From Sphingopyxis sp. DBS4 (GTDB lineage Bacteria > Pseudomonadota > Alphaproteobacteria > Sphingomonadales > Sphingomonadaceae), in NCBI RefSeq assembly GCF_024628865.1, contig NZ_CP102384.1, positions 2,553,001-2,617,000 of the forward strand: a stretch of 64,000 nt of DNA. The letters are read 5' to 3'. The first letter of the stretch is position 1. Every line of letters begins with the position of its first letter. Positions 20,525 through 28,823 of this stretch are shown here, one piece after another. The notes beneath the pieces are model-generated. The model saw only the letters and a program-made list of their open reading frames with translations, did no database searches and was not told the DNA's origin. Made by a program: the position numbers and the translations under genes.

Positions 20525-21037
20525 TTACGGCTGCGGCGCCGGAGCCGGAGCGCCCGGCGCGCCCTGCTGGTGCATCTGCTGTTGCTGCATCATCTGCTGC
20601 ATCGCGCGAACTTCGGCCTCGGATTTGAAATCGAGCAATTCGACGTCGAAATAAAGCGTGCTGTTGCCGGGGATCGGGCCCTTGGCCTCCGCGCCATAGC
20701 CCTTTTTCGGCGGAATGACGATCTTGTACTTTCCGCCCTTCTGCATCTTTTTGAGCGCTTCGCTGAAGCCCTGGACCACGCCGGTCACGGGCATCGGCGC
20801 CTGCTCCTGCTGGTCGAAGACCGTCCCGTTGCCGAGGCGGCCGGTATATTTGATAAGTACGATATCGCCGTCGGTCGGGCTCTTGCCCTCGCCGGCCTTC
20901 ACCACCTCGAACTCGCGCACGACGGTTTGGCACCAGGCGAAGCCAGTGCCCGCGACGAGCAACGCGATGAGGCCGATCCACATCAGCCAGAGGCCGCCCT
21001 TGCTCACCGGGCGCAGCGGAACCGTCGTGACGCTCAT
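20525..21037 (-). CDS. membrane-anchored FKBP-type peptidyl-prolyl isomerase
   Basis: 170 residues. One N-terminal helix (GGLWLMWIGLIALLVAGTGFAW), then an FKBP domain (about 48-145): DIVLIKYTGRLGNGTVFDQQ, VVQGFSEALKKMQKGGKYKIVIPPKKGYG and YFDVELLDFK. It ends in a Gln/Met-rich tail (MQQMMQQQQMHQQG) and a Pro/Ala stretch. Catalyses prolyl cis-trans isomerisation, probably in the periplasm. ATG 21037 has AAGGA upstream; the in-frame extension to 21133 lacks support. Confidence 0.9.
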   Translation of the reverse strand: MSVTTVPLRPVSKGGLWLMWIGLIALLVAGTGFAWCQTVVREFEVVKAGEGKSPTDGDIVLIKYTGRLGNGTVFDQQEQAPMPVTGVVQGFSEALKKMQKGGKYKIVIPPKKGYGAEAKGPIPGNSTLYFDVELLDFKSEAEVRAMQQMMQQQQMHQQGAPGAPAPAPQP

Positions 21038-21158
21038 CTCATTGTCCTTCCCCTGCCCAGCCGGAGATGGTCCGGCAGAGCGAAAATATCGGCGACGCCT
21101 ATAGGCGGATGCGGGCGGCAGGGTCCAGAGCAATTATCCCCGACCGGCAACCCTGATG

Positions 21159-21182
21159 TCCGGTTTGGGGTGGCGAGCGGAC
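21159..21182. repeat. short dispersed motif, reverse orientation
   Basis: GGTTTGGGGTGGCGAGCGGA, a variant of the motif at 4894, 43616 and 60987. It lies about 20 bases from a family D palindrome, as does the copy at 60987-61007. Confidence 0.5.
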
Positions 21183-21202
21183 GTTGAAGGATGGCGCTAT
21201 TT

Positions 21203-21320
21203 CCCCCTCCCGCAAGCGGGAGGGGCAGCGAGACTTACGAACTTTGTTCGTTAGTCGCAGCGGGGTGGGCCCTTGCACCGTCGCTGCCCACCCCCAGCCC
21301 CTCCCGCTTGCGGGAGGGGA
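21203..21320. repeat. intergenic palindrome, family D
   Basis: CCCTCCCGCAAGCGGGAGGG and CCCTCCCGCTTGCGGGAGGG, two self-complementary hairpins about 75 bases apart, with GTGGGC and GCCCACCCC pairing inside. Related structures lie at 45727-45857 and 61015-61155. The 406-bp gap between the FKBP gene and rpsU (21038-21443) holds this repeat, the motif at 21159 and the rpsU terminator; no gene was seen. Confidence 0.85.
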
Positions 21321-21384
21321 GAAGATAGGCCCGCTTCCGATCGCGACCAGCCCTTTGCCGCCCCCCATCTTCGCACACGAAAAA

Positions 21385-21413
21385 GGGCGCCGCGTTGCCG
21401 CGGCGCCCTTTTC
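21385..21413 (-). terminator. rho-independent terminator after rpsU
   Basis: GGGCGCCGCG-TTGC-CGCGGCGCCC, a perfect 10-bp stem, flanked by AAAA on the left (TTTT on the minus transcript) and TTTT on the right. It lies 36 bases beyond the rpsU stop and could work in both directions. Confidence 0.85.
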
Positions 21414-21443
21414 TCGAATCAGGATCCCGAAGGGAAGACGGTC

Positions 21444-21650
21444 CTACTTGATACCGTCGCGCTCCATCCGCTTGCGCTCCATCTTGCGGGCGCGGCGGAC
21501 GGCGGCGGCACGCTCGCGGGCGCGCTTTTCGCTGGGCTTTTCGTAGTGACGGCGCAGCTTCATTTCGCGATACACGCCCTCACGCTGCAGCTTCTTCTTG
21601 AGCGCGCGAAGGGCCTGGTCGACATTATTGTCGCGAACGATGATCTGCAT
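21444..21650 (-). CDS. rpsU: 30S ribosomal protein S21
   Basis: 68 residues starting [20 protein letters not shown], the standard S21 N-terminus, with a basic C-terminus rich in Arg and Lys. S21 sits near the 3' end of 16S rRNA and helps mRNA start-site pairing. A longer frame to 21776 is rejected because the family starts at MQIIV. Stands alone with its own terminator. The 269-bp gap upstream (21651-21919) contains only the divergent promoter region. Confidence 0.95.
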   Translation of the reverse strand: MQIIVRDNNVDQALRALKKKLQREGVYREMKLRRHYEKPSEKRARERAAAVRRARKMERKRMERDGIK

Positions 21651-21919
21651 ACGCCGTGTCGTCTCCTGTTCGTCAAAACGATCCGGGCCACCGGATGATC
21701 CGGCCCGCCGTAAATCGCCGATATTCGGGCAATAAAAAGAGCGCCGCGAAAGCGCGACGTTCCGATGCAGCGCCAACTAAAGGGATTCGCGCCGAAATGC
21801 AAGCCCCCGCGCGGCGAGATGCGGCACGAACGCCGCAGAAGGCCATCGGGCGGGATTGTGCCCCGCCCCACGCCTGTGGCATAAGTAGCAGGACGAAACT
21901 AACATCAAAGGGACAGGCC

Positions 21920-22684
21920 ATGGCGACCCAGCTCAAGCGCAACAGCAAATATAGCGAAGCCGAATGGACCGCGCGGCAGGAACTTGCCGCCTGCTACCGC
22001 ATCTTCGCGATGATGGGCTGGGACGAGATGATCTTCAACCATATCACCGTGAAGGTCCCCGACGAGGAGGGCAGCTACCTCATCAACCCCTATGGCATGC
22101 ATTTCAGCGAGGTCACCGCATCGAGCCTGATCAAGATCGACATCGACGGCAACAAGGTCGACGAGGATAACCCCTGGCACGTCAACAAGGCCGGCTTCGT
22201 CCAGCACAGCCTGTTCCACCGCATCCTGCCCGACGCGCACGCGATCATCCACACCCACACCACCGCGACGACGGCGGTGTGTGCGCTGGAGGGCGGGCTC
22301 CAGCCGGTCAATTTCTATGCCTGCAACTTCGCCGGCCAGCTCGCCTATCATGATTTCGAGGGCGTGACGGTGCGCGAGGAGGAGGGCGAGCGGCTGGTCG
22401 AGAATCTCGGCAACAAGCGCATCCTGATGCTGAAGAATCATGGCCCTGTTGTCATGGGCAAGACGCTGACCGAAGCCTTCATCAAATATTGGGCGCTGCA
22501 GCGCGCCTGCGAAATCCAGCTTGCGACGATGAGCATGGGCAAGCCGATCACCGTCCCCGACGAGGTGATCGCGGTCCACCAGCGCGACCTCTACATGGCC
22601 GCCATCCCCGGCCAGGCGGGCAAGCCCGAATTCGACGCGATGGTCCGCAAGGTCGACAAGATCGACACAAGCTGGCGTGACTAA
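21920..22684 (+). CDS. class II aldolase/adducin family protein
   Basis: 254 residues, no signal peptide. Zn-dependent class II aldolase fold: NHITVKVP, the metal-binding HTHTTATTAV (two histidines) and a third in LMLKNHGPVVMG. The family covers sugar-phosphate aldolases, epimerases and uncharacterised enzymes, so the substrate is open. ATG 21920 follows AAAGGGACAGGCC. A 2Fe-2S protein gene follows after 27 bases and may be co-transcribed, although no known pathway joins the two. Confidence 0.88.
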   Translation: MATQLKRNSKYSEAEWTARQELAACYRIFAMMGWDEMIFNHITVKVPDEEGSYLINPYGMHFSEVTASSLIKIDIDGNKVDEDNPWHVNKAGFVQHSLFHRILPDAHAIIHTHTTATTAVCALEGGLQPVNFYACNFAGQLAYHDFEGVTVREEEGERLVENLGNKRILMLKNHGPVVMGKTLTEAFIKYWALQRACEIQLATMSMGKPITVPDEVIAVHQRDLYMAAIPGQAGKPEFDAMVRKVDKIDTSWRD

Positions 22685-22711
22685 TCCACCCGTTCGGCTA
22701 AGACCGGCGGC

Positions 22712-23257
22712 ATGACGAAATTCTCGGTCAACGATCGCCCGGTCGAATATCGCATGGACCCCGAAACGCCCCTGCTGTGGGCGCTGCGCGACGCGTCGAA
22801 CCTGACGGGTACCAAATATGGCTGCGGCACCGGCGAATGCGGCGCCTGCACCGTCGATATCGACGGCGAGGCGATTCGCAGTTGCATGGTCACCATCGCC
22901 GAATGCGAAGGCCGCTTCGTCACGACGATCGAGGGGCTGACCCGCGATCGCAGCCATCCGGTGCAGCAAGCGTGGGTCGCCGACCAGGTGCCGCAATGCG
23001 GTTTCTGCCAGTCGGGAATGATCATGGCCGCCGCCGCGCTGCTCCGGAAGAACAGCAATCCCAGCGACGCGGAGATCGACGCGGCGATGACCAACATCTG
23101 CCGCTGCGGCACCTATCCCCGCATCCGCGGCGCGATCCGCCGCGCCGGCCGCGTGCTGCGCGGCGAGGAACGCATCGCCGCCGCGCCGCCGCCGGGTATT
23201 CGCCCCGCCGACGCGGCGCGCGCTGTGCCGGCGCTCAAGGCTCCGCACGAACGCTGA
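22712..23257 (+). CDS. (2Fe-2S)-binding subunit of a molybdenum hydroxylase type
   Basis: 181 residues with the two-domain layout of xanthine dehydrogenase-family small subunits. A plant-ferredoxin-like cluster motif lies in GCGTGECGACTV (Cys38, 43, 46) plus Cys58, and a helical domain carries QCGFCQSGM (Cys96, 99) and NICRCGTYP (Cys130, 132). All eight cluster cysteines are present. Isoquinoline 1-oxidoreductase alpha subunits are close relatives. It normally passes electrons from a molybdenum subunit, but none is encoded nearby. Confidence 0.9.
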   Translation: MTKFSVNDRPVEYRMDPETPLLWALRDASNLTGTKYGCGTGECGACTVDIDGEAIRSCMVTIAECEGRFVTTIEGLTRDRSHPVQQAWVADQVPQCGFCQSGMIMAAAALLRKNSNPSDAEIDAAMTNICRCGTYPRIRGAIRRAGRVLRGEERIAAAPPPGIRPADAARAVPALKAPHER

Positions 23258-23381
23258 TCGTTCATCTAGCTGAACCGCAGGCAACAACCGGGTTCAGCGA
23301 TGATGCATCTTGCCCCCGGTAAATTTCGATTCATCTTCCCGATCGGCCGGGTGCCGTATGGGACATTGGAGTATCCTCAAG

Positions 23382-24305
23382 ATGAAGAAGATGTTCGGAG
23401 GCTTGCTGATCGCCGCGACAATCCTGACCCCCATCGCGCCCGCCGCCGCCCAGGCGAACGGCGAGCGCATCCAGATCGCCCAGCGCGAGCGCGGCGACCG
23501 AGGCTCGCGCGGCTCGGAAGGCCGACGCGGCGGCAATTGGAACGGCGGCCAGCGTGCCGAACAACCGCAGCGCCAGTCGCAACCGCAGGCGCGCCCAGTC
23601 CAGCAGCGTCCGGTCCAGCAACCGCAGGTTCAGCGCACACCGCGTGGCGACCGCAATGGCTGGAACGGCCAGCGCGGCAACACCGCCCCGCGCCAGTGGC
23701 AGGGTCAACGCGGCGACCGTCAACGCGCGCAACAGCCGCCGGTTCAGCGCCCGGCGCCACAGCAGTGGCAAAGCCAGCGCGGCGGCGCCTATGATCGCAA
23801 CCGCGACGGCCGCGTCGATCGCCAATGGGACCGGAACCGCAATGGTCAGGTCGACCGCCGCTACGACCGCAATCGCAACGGGCAGGTCGATCGTCGCTAC
23901 GACCGGAACCGCAACGGCCAGCTCGACCGCCGCTGGGATCGCAACAACGACAACCGGATCGATCGCCGCTATCGCGACAGGCGCGCCGACAACAGGAACT
24001 GGAACCGTCAGTGGCGGAACGATCGCCGCTACGACTGGCGCAGCTACCGCGACCACAATCGCGGCTATTACCGGATGCCGCGCTATTACAACCCGTATCG
24101 CGGACGCAGCTATACACGGTTCAGCATCGGCTTTTCGCTCGGGTCGCTTTTCTATGGGCAGCGCTACTGGATCAACGATCCCTGGTACTATCGCCTGCCC
24201 CCGGCCTACGGCGACTATCGCTGGATCCGCTATTATGACGATGCGCTTCTCGTCGACGTCTACAGCGGCCGCGTGGTCGACGTGATCTACGACTTCTTCT
24301 GGTAA
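23382..24305 (+). CDS. RcnB-family secreted protein with DxNxNGxxD repeats
   Basis: 307 residues. Signal peptide (MKKMFGGLLIAATILTPIAP, ending AAAQA), then a Gln/Arg/Pro-rich low-complexity region (30-135), five tandem 12-residue repeats (138-197), an Arg/Tyr/Trp-rich stretch, and a C-terminal domain ending YRWIRYYDDALLVDVYSGRV that matches RcnB-type proteins (periplasmic, linked in Escherichia coli to Ni/Co homeostasis). Each repeat reads like YDRNRNGQVDRR. GGAG upstream supports ATG 23382; an upstream in-frame start at 23310 lacks a signal peptide. A strong terminator follows. Confidence 0.8.
   Translation: MKKMFGGLLIAATILTPIAPAAAQANGERIQIAQRERGDRGSRGSEGRRGGNWNGGQRAEQPQRQSQPQARPVQQRPVQQPQVQRTPRGDRNGWNGQRGNTAPRQWQGQRGDRQRAQQPPVQRPAPQQWQSQRGGAYDRNRDGRVDRQWDRNRNGQVDRRYDRNRNGQVDRRYDRNRNGQLDRRWDRNNDNRIDRRYRDRRADNRNWNRQWRNDRRYDWRSYRDHNRGYYRMPRYYNPYRGRSYTRFSIGFSLGSLFYGQRYWINDPWYYRLPPAYGDYRWIRYYDDALLVDVYSGRVVDVIYDFFW
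23793..23972 (+). repeat. five 36-bp tandem repeats inside the RcnB-like gene
   Basis: Coding tandem array with a 36-base period. The units read DRNRDGRVDRQW, DRNRNGQVDRRY (twice), DRNRNGQLDRRW and DRNNDNRIDRRY. Aspartate or asparagine at positions 1, 3 and 5, glycine at 6 and aspartate at 9 match calcium-loop consensus patterns; the acidic residue at position 12 is replaced by Trp or Tyr. Confidence 0.85.
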
Positions 24306-24333
24306 TATCCTTTCGGTTGTCAGAAGAGAAACT

Positions 24334-24364
24334 GAGGGGGTCGGATTTCCGGCCCCCTCTTTTT
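24334..24364 (+). terminator. rho-independent terminator
   Basis: GAGGGGGTCGG-ATTT-CCGGCCCCCTC with an 11-bp near-perfect stem, followed by TTTTT. Placed about 28 bases after the RcnB-like gene. Confidence 0.88.
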
Positions 24365-24422
24365 ATGCGCTTGCCCTCCTTCCTTCCGCGCGTCACGATG
24401 CCGGCACGACAGGGGAGAGATC

Positions 24423-25694
24423 ATGCGTAAACTTGGGTTCGCCGCCGCCGCGGCGGTCGCGCTGATGGGTAGCAGCGCCATCGCGAAAACCACGATCGTC
24501 TATGCCGGCCACCTCATCACCGACGCCAGCAAGCCCGCCGAGGGGCCGTCGACGGTCACCGTCACCGACGGCCGCATCGTCTCGATCGCGCCTGGCCGCG
24601 CCGCGCCGCCCGCAGGTGCCGAGGTCGTCGACCTGGGCAACAAGACGCTGCTTCCCGGCCTGATCGATCTCCACGTCCATCTGACCGGCGATCCCGGCGG
24701 CGACTATCGCAGCGAAGCGGTCGATCCCGACGAATGGGGCGTCGTCGTCGGCGCCAAGAATGCGCGCGTCACGCTGCGCGCCGGCTTCACCACGGTGCGC
24801 GAGGCGGGGTCGGCGCAATATACCGCCTTCTCGCTCCGCCGCGGCACCGCCGAGGGCTATATCGAGGGGCCGCGTATCATTGCCGCCGGGCCGCCGCTGG
24901 CGATCATCGGCGGGCATGGCGACACGACGGGCTTTCGCGAGGACATTCACGCGGTACTCGATCAGGGCTATACCTGCACCGGCGCGGTCGAATGCGCGGA
25001 GAAGGTCCGCAAGGCCTCGCGCGCGGGGGCCGACGTCATCAAGATCACCGCAACCGGCGGTGTCCTGTCGCAGCAGGGCCGCGGGCTCGGCGCGCATTTC
25101 TCCAATGCGGAGATGGAAAGCATCGCCACCACCGCCCATTCGCTGGGCCTGAAGGTCATGGCGCACGCGCATGGCGCGCGCGGGATCGAATCGGCCGCGA
25201 CGGCGGGGATCGACAGCATCGAGCACGGCACCTTCGCCGACGAGGCGGCGCTCAAGGTGATGAAGGCGAATGGAACCTATATGGTCCCGACGCTGATGGC
25301 GTTCGAGGGCATTCGCGAACGGCTGGGCAAAGGCATCTATACGCCGACGGTCGAGGAAAAGGTACGGATGACGCTGAGCGATGTCGGCAAGGCGATGGCG
25401 CGCGCCAAGGAAATGGGGATACCGATCGCCTTCGGCACCGACGCCGGGGTGTTCGAGCATGGCCGCAACGCCGGCGAATTCGCGCTGCTCGTCAAATATG
25501 GGCTGACCCCGCGCGAGGCGCTGGCGAGCGCGACCACCATCGCGGCGCGGCTCCTGTCGATGGAGGACGAGATCGGCCGCATCGCGCCCGGCATGTCCGC
25601 CGACATGATCGCGGTCGACGGCGATCCGCTGACCGACGTCCGCACCCTCGAATCGGTCGATTGGGTGATGGCGCGCGGCCGGGTCGCGGAGTAA
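24423..25694 (+). CDS. secreted amidohydrolase (prolidase/imidazolonepropionase-like)
   Basis: 423 residues with a signal peptide (MRKLGFAAAAAVALMGSSAI ending in AKA-like sequence). Binuclear metallohydrolase of the amidohydrolase superfamily: HVH in LIDLHVHLTG, the bridging lysine in DVIKITATGG, histidines in MAHAHGARG and IEHGTF, and the catalytic aspartate in AFGTDAGV. Relatives in Caulobacter hydrolyse Xaa-Arg or Xaa-Lys dipeptides; the exact substrate is not readable from the sequence. GGGGAGAG precedes ATG 24423. Converges with the large c-di-GMP gene. Confidence 0.88.
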   Translation: MRKLGFAAAAAVALMGSSAIAKTTIVYAGHLITDASKPAEGPSTVTVTDGRIVSIAPGRAAPPAGAEVVDLGNKTLLPGLIDLHVHLTGDPGGDYRSEAVDPDEWGVVVGAKNARVTLRAGFTTVREAGSAQYTAFSLRRGTAEGYIEGPRIIAAGPPLAIIGGHGDTTGFREDIHAVLDQGYTCTGAVECAEKVRKASRAGADVIKITATGGVLSQQGRGLGAHFSNAEMESIATTAHSLGLKVMAHAHGARGIESAATAGIDSIEHGTFADEAALKVMKANGTYMVPTLMAFEGIRERLGKGIYTPTVEEKVRMTLSDVGKAMARAKEMGIPIAFGTDAGVFEHGRNAGEFALLVKYGLTPREALASATTIAARLLSMEDEIGRIAPGMSADMIAVDGDPLTDVRTLESVDWVMARGRVAE

Positions 25695-25701
25695 CGCGAC
25701 G

Positions 25702-28377
25702 TCACGCCGCGCGATAGGCGCGCTGCTTGAATGCCCTCGGCTGCGCCGGGGGTCCGGCGAAGATCGTCATGTCGATCGCTTCGACAAAGCGCACCCCGAC
25801 GCGATTGCCCGCCGACCAGCGCGCCTCGGCATCGAGCCGGACGTCGGGGGTCAGCTCCAGCGTCAACGGCGTGCCTTCGGGCACGTTCCACAGCCCCTCG
25901 ATCAGCGCGCCGCGCGACGACAGGTTGCGGACGATGGCTTCGTAGTGGTAGCCGCCGCTTTCCACTTGAATCCTGCGGAAGGTCCGCATCCGGGGTTCGC
26001 GCGCGCTTTTGAAGCCGCGCGCGACGACGCGCCCGCCGCCCTCGCGCAGCAGCGCCAGCACCTCGCCCAATTCAATCGGACGCCCATAGATATAGCCCTG
26101 GACGTGGCTGCAGCCGAGCGCGCGGACGAGCGCGAGATCGTCGTGCGTCTCCACCCCCTCGGCGGTCGTCTCCATGTCGAGCGCGGTCGCGAGGCCGACG
26201 ATCGACGAGATGATCGCGGCGTTCATGCTGCTCTTGTCGGCGGCGCCGAGCACGAAGCTCTGGTCGATCTTGATCTTGTCGAACGGCGCCTTCTTCAGAT
26301 AGCCGAGCGCCGAATAGCCGGTGCCGAAATCATCGAGCGCGAGGCGAACGCCGGTGCGCTTCAATTTCTGGAACATCTCCAGATTTTCCGGGCTTTCGTC
26401 GAGGAAGACGCCTTCGGTGATCTCGAGCTCGAGCTGGCCGGGTTCGATCCCTGCCGCCGCGACCGCGTTCAGGATCGTCGCGGGCAGCTTTTCGTTGGCG
26501 AACTGGCGCGGCGAGACATTGACCGCGACGCGGTAGCCGGGCCCCAGCCGCGCGATCGTCGCGCAAGCGGTGCGGATGATCCACTCGCCGATCGGGACGA
26601 TCAGGTTCGATTCCTCGGCGATGGGAATGAATTTCGACGGGCTGACAACCTCGCCGCCCTCGCGCCGCCAGCGGATCAGTGCCTCAAACCCCGTGACATG
26701 CTCGCGCTTCACGTCGACGATCGGTTGATAGAGCAAGGTCAGCTCGTCCCTTGCGAGCGCGTCGCGCAGCGCATCCTCGATCGCCTTTCGCTCGCTCGCC
26801 TGATTGTGCATCGCATCGGCGTAGAAACGATAGACGCCGCGCCCCGCATCCTTGGCCGCGTAGAGCGCGAGGTCGGCGTTGCGGACGAGCGCCGACGAGG
26901 ACACCCCCTGCCCTTCGGACACCGCGATGCCGATCGACGAACCGATCCGCACCTGCTCGCCCTCGATCGCGAAGGGCTTGGCGAGGCTGAGGATGATCGC
27001 ATTGGCGATCCCCGCCAGTTTCTCGGGCTGGACGATCTGCGGCAGCACGATCTGGAACTCGTCGCCGCCGAGCCGCCCCACCTGCCCCTTGTCGCCGACG
27101 ATCTGGGTCAGGCGCCCCGCGACCTGTTGCAGCAACTGGTCGCCGACCGGGTGACCCAGCGTGTCGTTGACCGCCTTGAAGCGGTCGAGGTCCATCAGCA
27201 GCAGCGCGCACGGCTGCGCCTGCCCCATATGGTTGCGAAGCGCGCGTTCGAGCAGGTCGGTGATGTGGAGGCGGTTGGCGAGGCCGGTGAGCGTGTCGTA
27301 GCGCGCGAGCTGGTTGATTTCGCGCTCCGACCTTTTCTTGTCCGTGAGGTCGGTGCCGCTGCCGCGAAAACCCTGGAAATTGCCGAGCTCGTTGCTGATC
27401 GGATGGCCCGAGATCGACCACCAGCGCTCCTCGCCCGACACCGCCGCCTGGACGGTCAGTTCGTTGAACGGCGTCCGCGATGACAGGCTGAATCCCAGCG
27501 TCCGCTCCTCGCTCTCGTCATTGCCGACGCGCTTGCGGATCAGGTCGGTGAACGGCCGGCCGAAAAGCTCCGATTGCGGGATGCCCAGCTTCGCCGCGAC
27601 CGGCGGCGAGATATAGACGAGATGGCCATAACGGTCGGTTTCCCAGAACCAGCCACGCCCCGCCCGCTCGAAATCGCGCATCAGCCCAAGCGCGCGCTGC
27701 TGCTCGCTGATCGTCCGCCGGCTGGCGTGCGTCGCGCGGCGCTGGTGCCGGACATCCTCGCGCAACATGACGATGAGGAGCCCGAGAAAGACGAGCCCCG
27801 CCACCCCGAACGGCCACGACGCGATGCCGATCGCGCCGCCGAGCGCCATCGCTCCGGCAAAGGCGAAAAAGGCCGGACGGACGATCGCCGCGGCGGCGGC
27901 GGCAACGAGGATCGAGCCGAGCTTGATGGCCGAAAAGGCATCGAAATAGAGGCGGCCGTCGTGCGCCGCGGTCGCGGCGAACATCGCCGCCGAATGCAGC
28001 ATCGTTCCGGTGATGAGAAGCGCGAAGCAGGCCCCGACCCCGCGCCGCAGCCAGCGGCCCGAAGGCGGCGGCCGGACTCGCGAAAGCTGGCCGAGGACCG
28101 TCAGGACAAGGTCGCAACCAAGGCCGGCGGCCATGACCAGCCACAGCGACGGACGCGCGAGAAAACCCGCAACGCCGGGAAAGAAGGCAAAGGCGAAAAA
28201 AGCCAGCACGCGGGCGATGAGGACATAGTGCCAGAGCTGCGCGACACGCATCAGGCGCGCCACGAACTCCGGTGTCGCGAGCAACGATTCCCCTTCGGGC
28301 AAATCGCTGGCCGCCGGCCGTACGATGTTGAATCGAACCCCCAAATTCCGCCCATCCCGCTCGTCTGGTCCAACCAT
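25702..28377 (-). CDS. membrane PAS-GGDEF-EAL-PilZ c-di-GMP protein
   Basis: 891 residues. About five N-terminal membrane helices (50-205), a PAS domain (about 235-345, ending in the GSGTDLTDKK linker), a GGDEF domain with an intact GGDEF at 437-441, an EAL domain (EAL at 565-567) and a C-terminal PilZ-like domain (about 790-875, RRIQVESGGYHYEAIVRNLS). EAL catalytic residues are present (VNVSP, ELEITEG, ALDDFGTGYS, IKIDQSF, TAEGVET), so phosphodiesterase activity is likely. No RxxD site precedes GGDEF. A fused PilZ domain may allow the enzyme to sense its own ligand. Confidence 0.92.
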   Translation of the reverse strand: MVGPDERDGRNLGVRFNIVRPAASDLPEGESLLATPEFVARLMRVAQLWHYVLIARVLAFFAFAFFPGVAGFLARPSLWLVMAAGLGCDLVLTVLGQLSRVRPPPSGRWLRRGVGACFALLITGTMLHSAAMFAATAAHDGRLYFDAFSAIKLGSILVAAAAAAIVRPAFFAFAGAMALGGAIGIASWPFGVAGLVFLGLLIVMLREDVRHQRRATHASRRTISEQQRALGLMRDFERAGRGWFWETDRYGHLVYISPPVAAKLGIPQSELFGRPFTDLIRKRVGNDESEERTLGFSLSSRTPFNELTVQAAVSGEERWWSISGHPISNELGNFQGFRGSGTDLTDKKRSEREINQLARYDTLTGLANRLHITDLLERALRNHMGQAQPCALLLMDLDRFKAVNDTLGHPVGDQLLQQVAGRLTQIVGDKGQVGRLGGDEFQIVLPQIVQPEKLAGIANAIILSLAKPFAIEGEQVRIGSSIGIAVSEGQGVSSSALVRNADLALYAAKDAGRGVYRFYADAMHNQASERKAIEDALRDALARDELTLLYQPIVDVKREHVTGFEALIRWRREGGEVVSPSKFIPIAEESNLIVPIGEWIIRTACATIARLGPGYRVAVNVSPRQFANEKLPATILNAVAAAGIEPGQLELEITEGVFLDESPENLEMFQKLKRTGVRLALDDFGTGYSALGYLKKAPFDKIKIDQSFVLGAADKSSMNAAIISSIVGLATALDMETTAEGVETHDDLALVRALGCSHVQGYIYGRPIELGEVLALLREGGGRVVARGFKSAREPRMRTFRRIQVESGGYHYEAIVRNLSSRGALIEGLWNVPEGTPLTLELTPDVRLDAEARWSAGNRVGVRFVEAIDMTIFAGPPAQPRAFKQRAYRAA

Positions 28378-28545
28378 CCCTCTGTCCGCAGGCGGGTTAC
28401 CAAATCCTTACCGCCGACCGCCGATTGCCCCCATTGCTGTGCCATTATGGGTGGCAATAGGGTGTGAGAAGCGCGGCATGATTTTGCGTCCCGGCAAAAG
28501 CCGGGGAGCCAATAGGAAAGAAGGCCATGCTGGCCGTTTCATGAG

Positions 28546-28755
28546 ATTCGCGCAGAGGCGCAAAGATCGTAGAGATTTCGGTTCACGCGGAGACGCGGAG
28601 AGACAGCGTTCGCCGCGAAGCGGCCATCCCCTGCAAACGTTGTGAAAAAACGGAGCGCGTGCGCGAAATTGGACCTATCGGCCCAGCCCCTCCGCGTCTC
28701 CGCGTGAACTATTCTCCTTTCTTCTCTGCGGTCTCCGCGCCTCTGCGCGAATTCT
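28546..28755. repeat. long inverted repeat, family F (CGCGGAGACGCGGAG)
   Basis: Left arm TTCGCGCAGAGGCGCAAAG...TTCACGCGGAGACGCGGAG (28547-28600) and right arm CTCCGCGTCTCCGCGTGAA...GCGCCTCTGCGCGAATT (28690-28752) mirror each other over about 200 bases. The 446-bp gap between the c-di-GMP gene and the desaturase gene (28378-28823) contains this element and no recognised gene. Confidence 0.85.
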
Positions 28756-28823
28756 ATCCACGCCGGCTTTCCTCCTGAAACGGAAGGGGTTGGGTTTCGG
28801 TTCGCAACTTGTTAGGGTGGATC

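Noticed and set aside
21905..23287. 460-residue open frame on the minus strand
   Set aside because: Antisense to the aldolase and 2Fe-2S genes, both of which have conserved metal ligands.
25945..27483. 512-residue open frame on the plus strand
   Set aside because: Antisense to the GGDEF-EAL gene; low-complexity composition typical of shadow frames.
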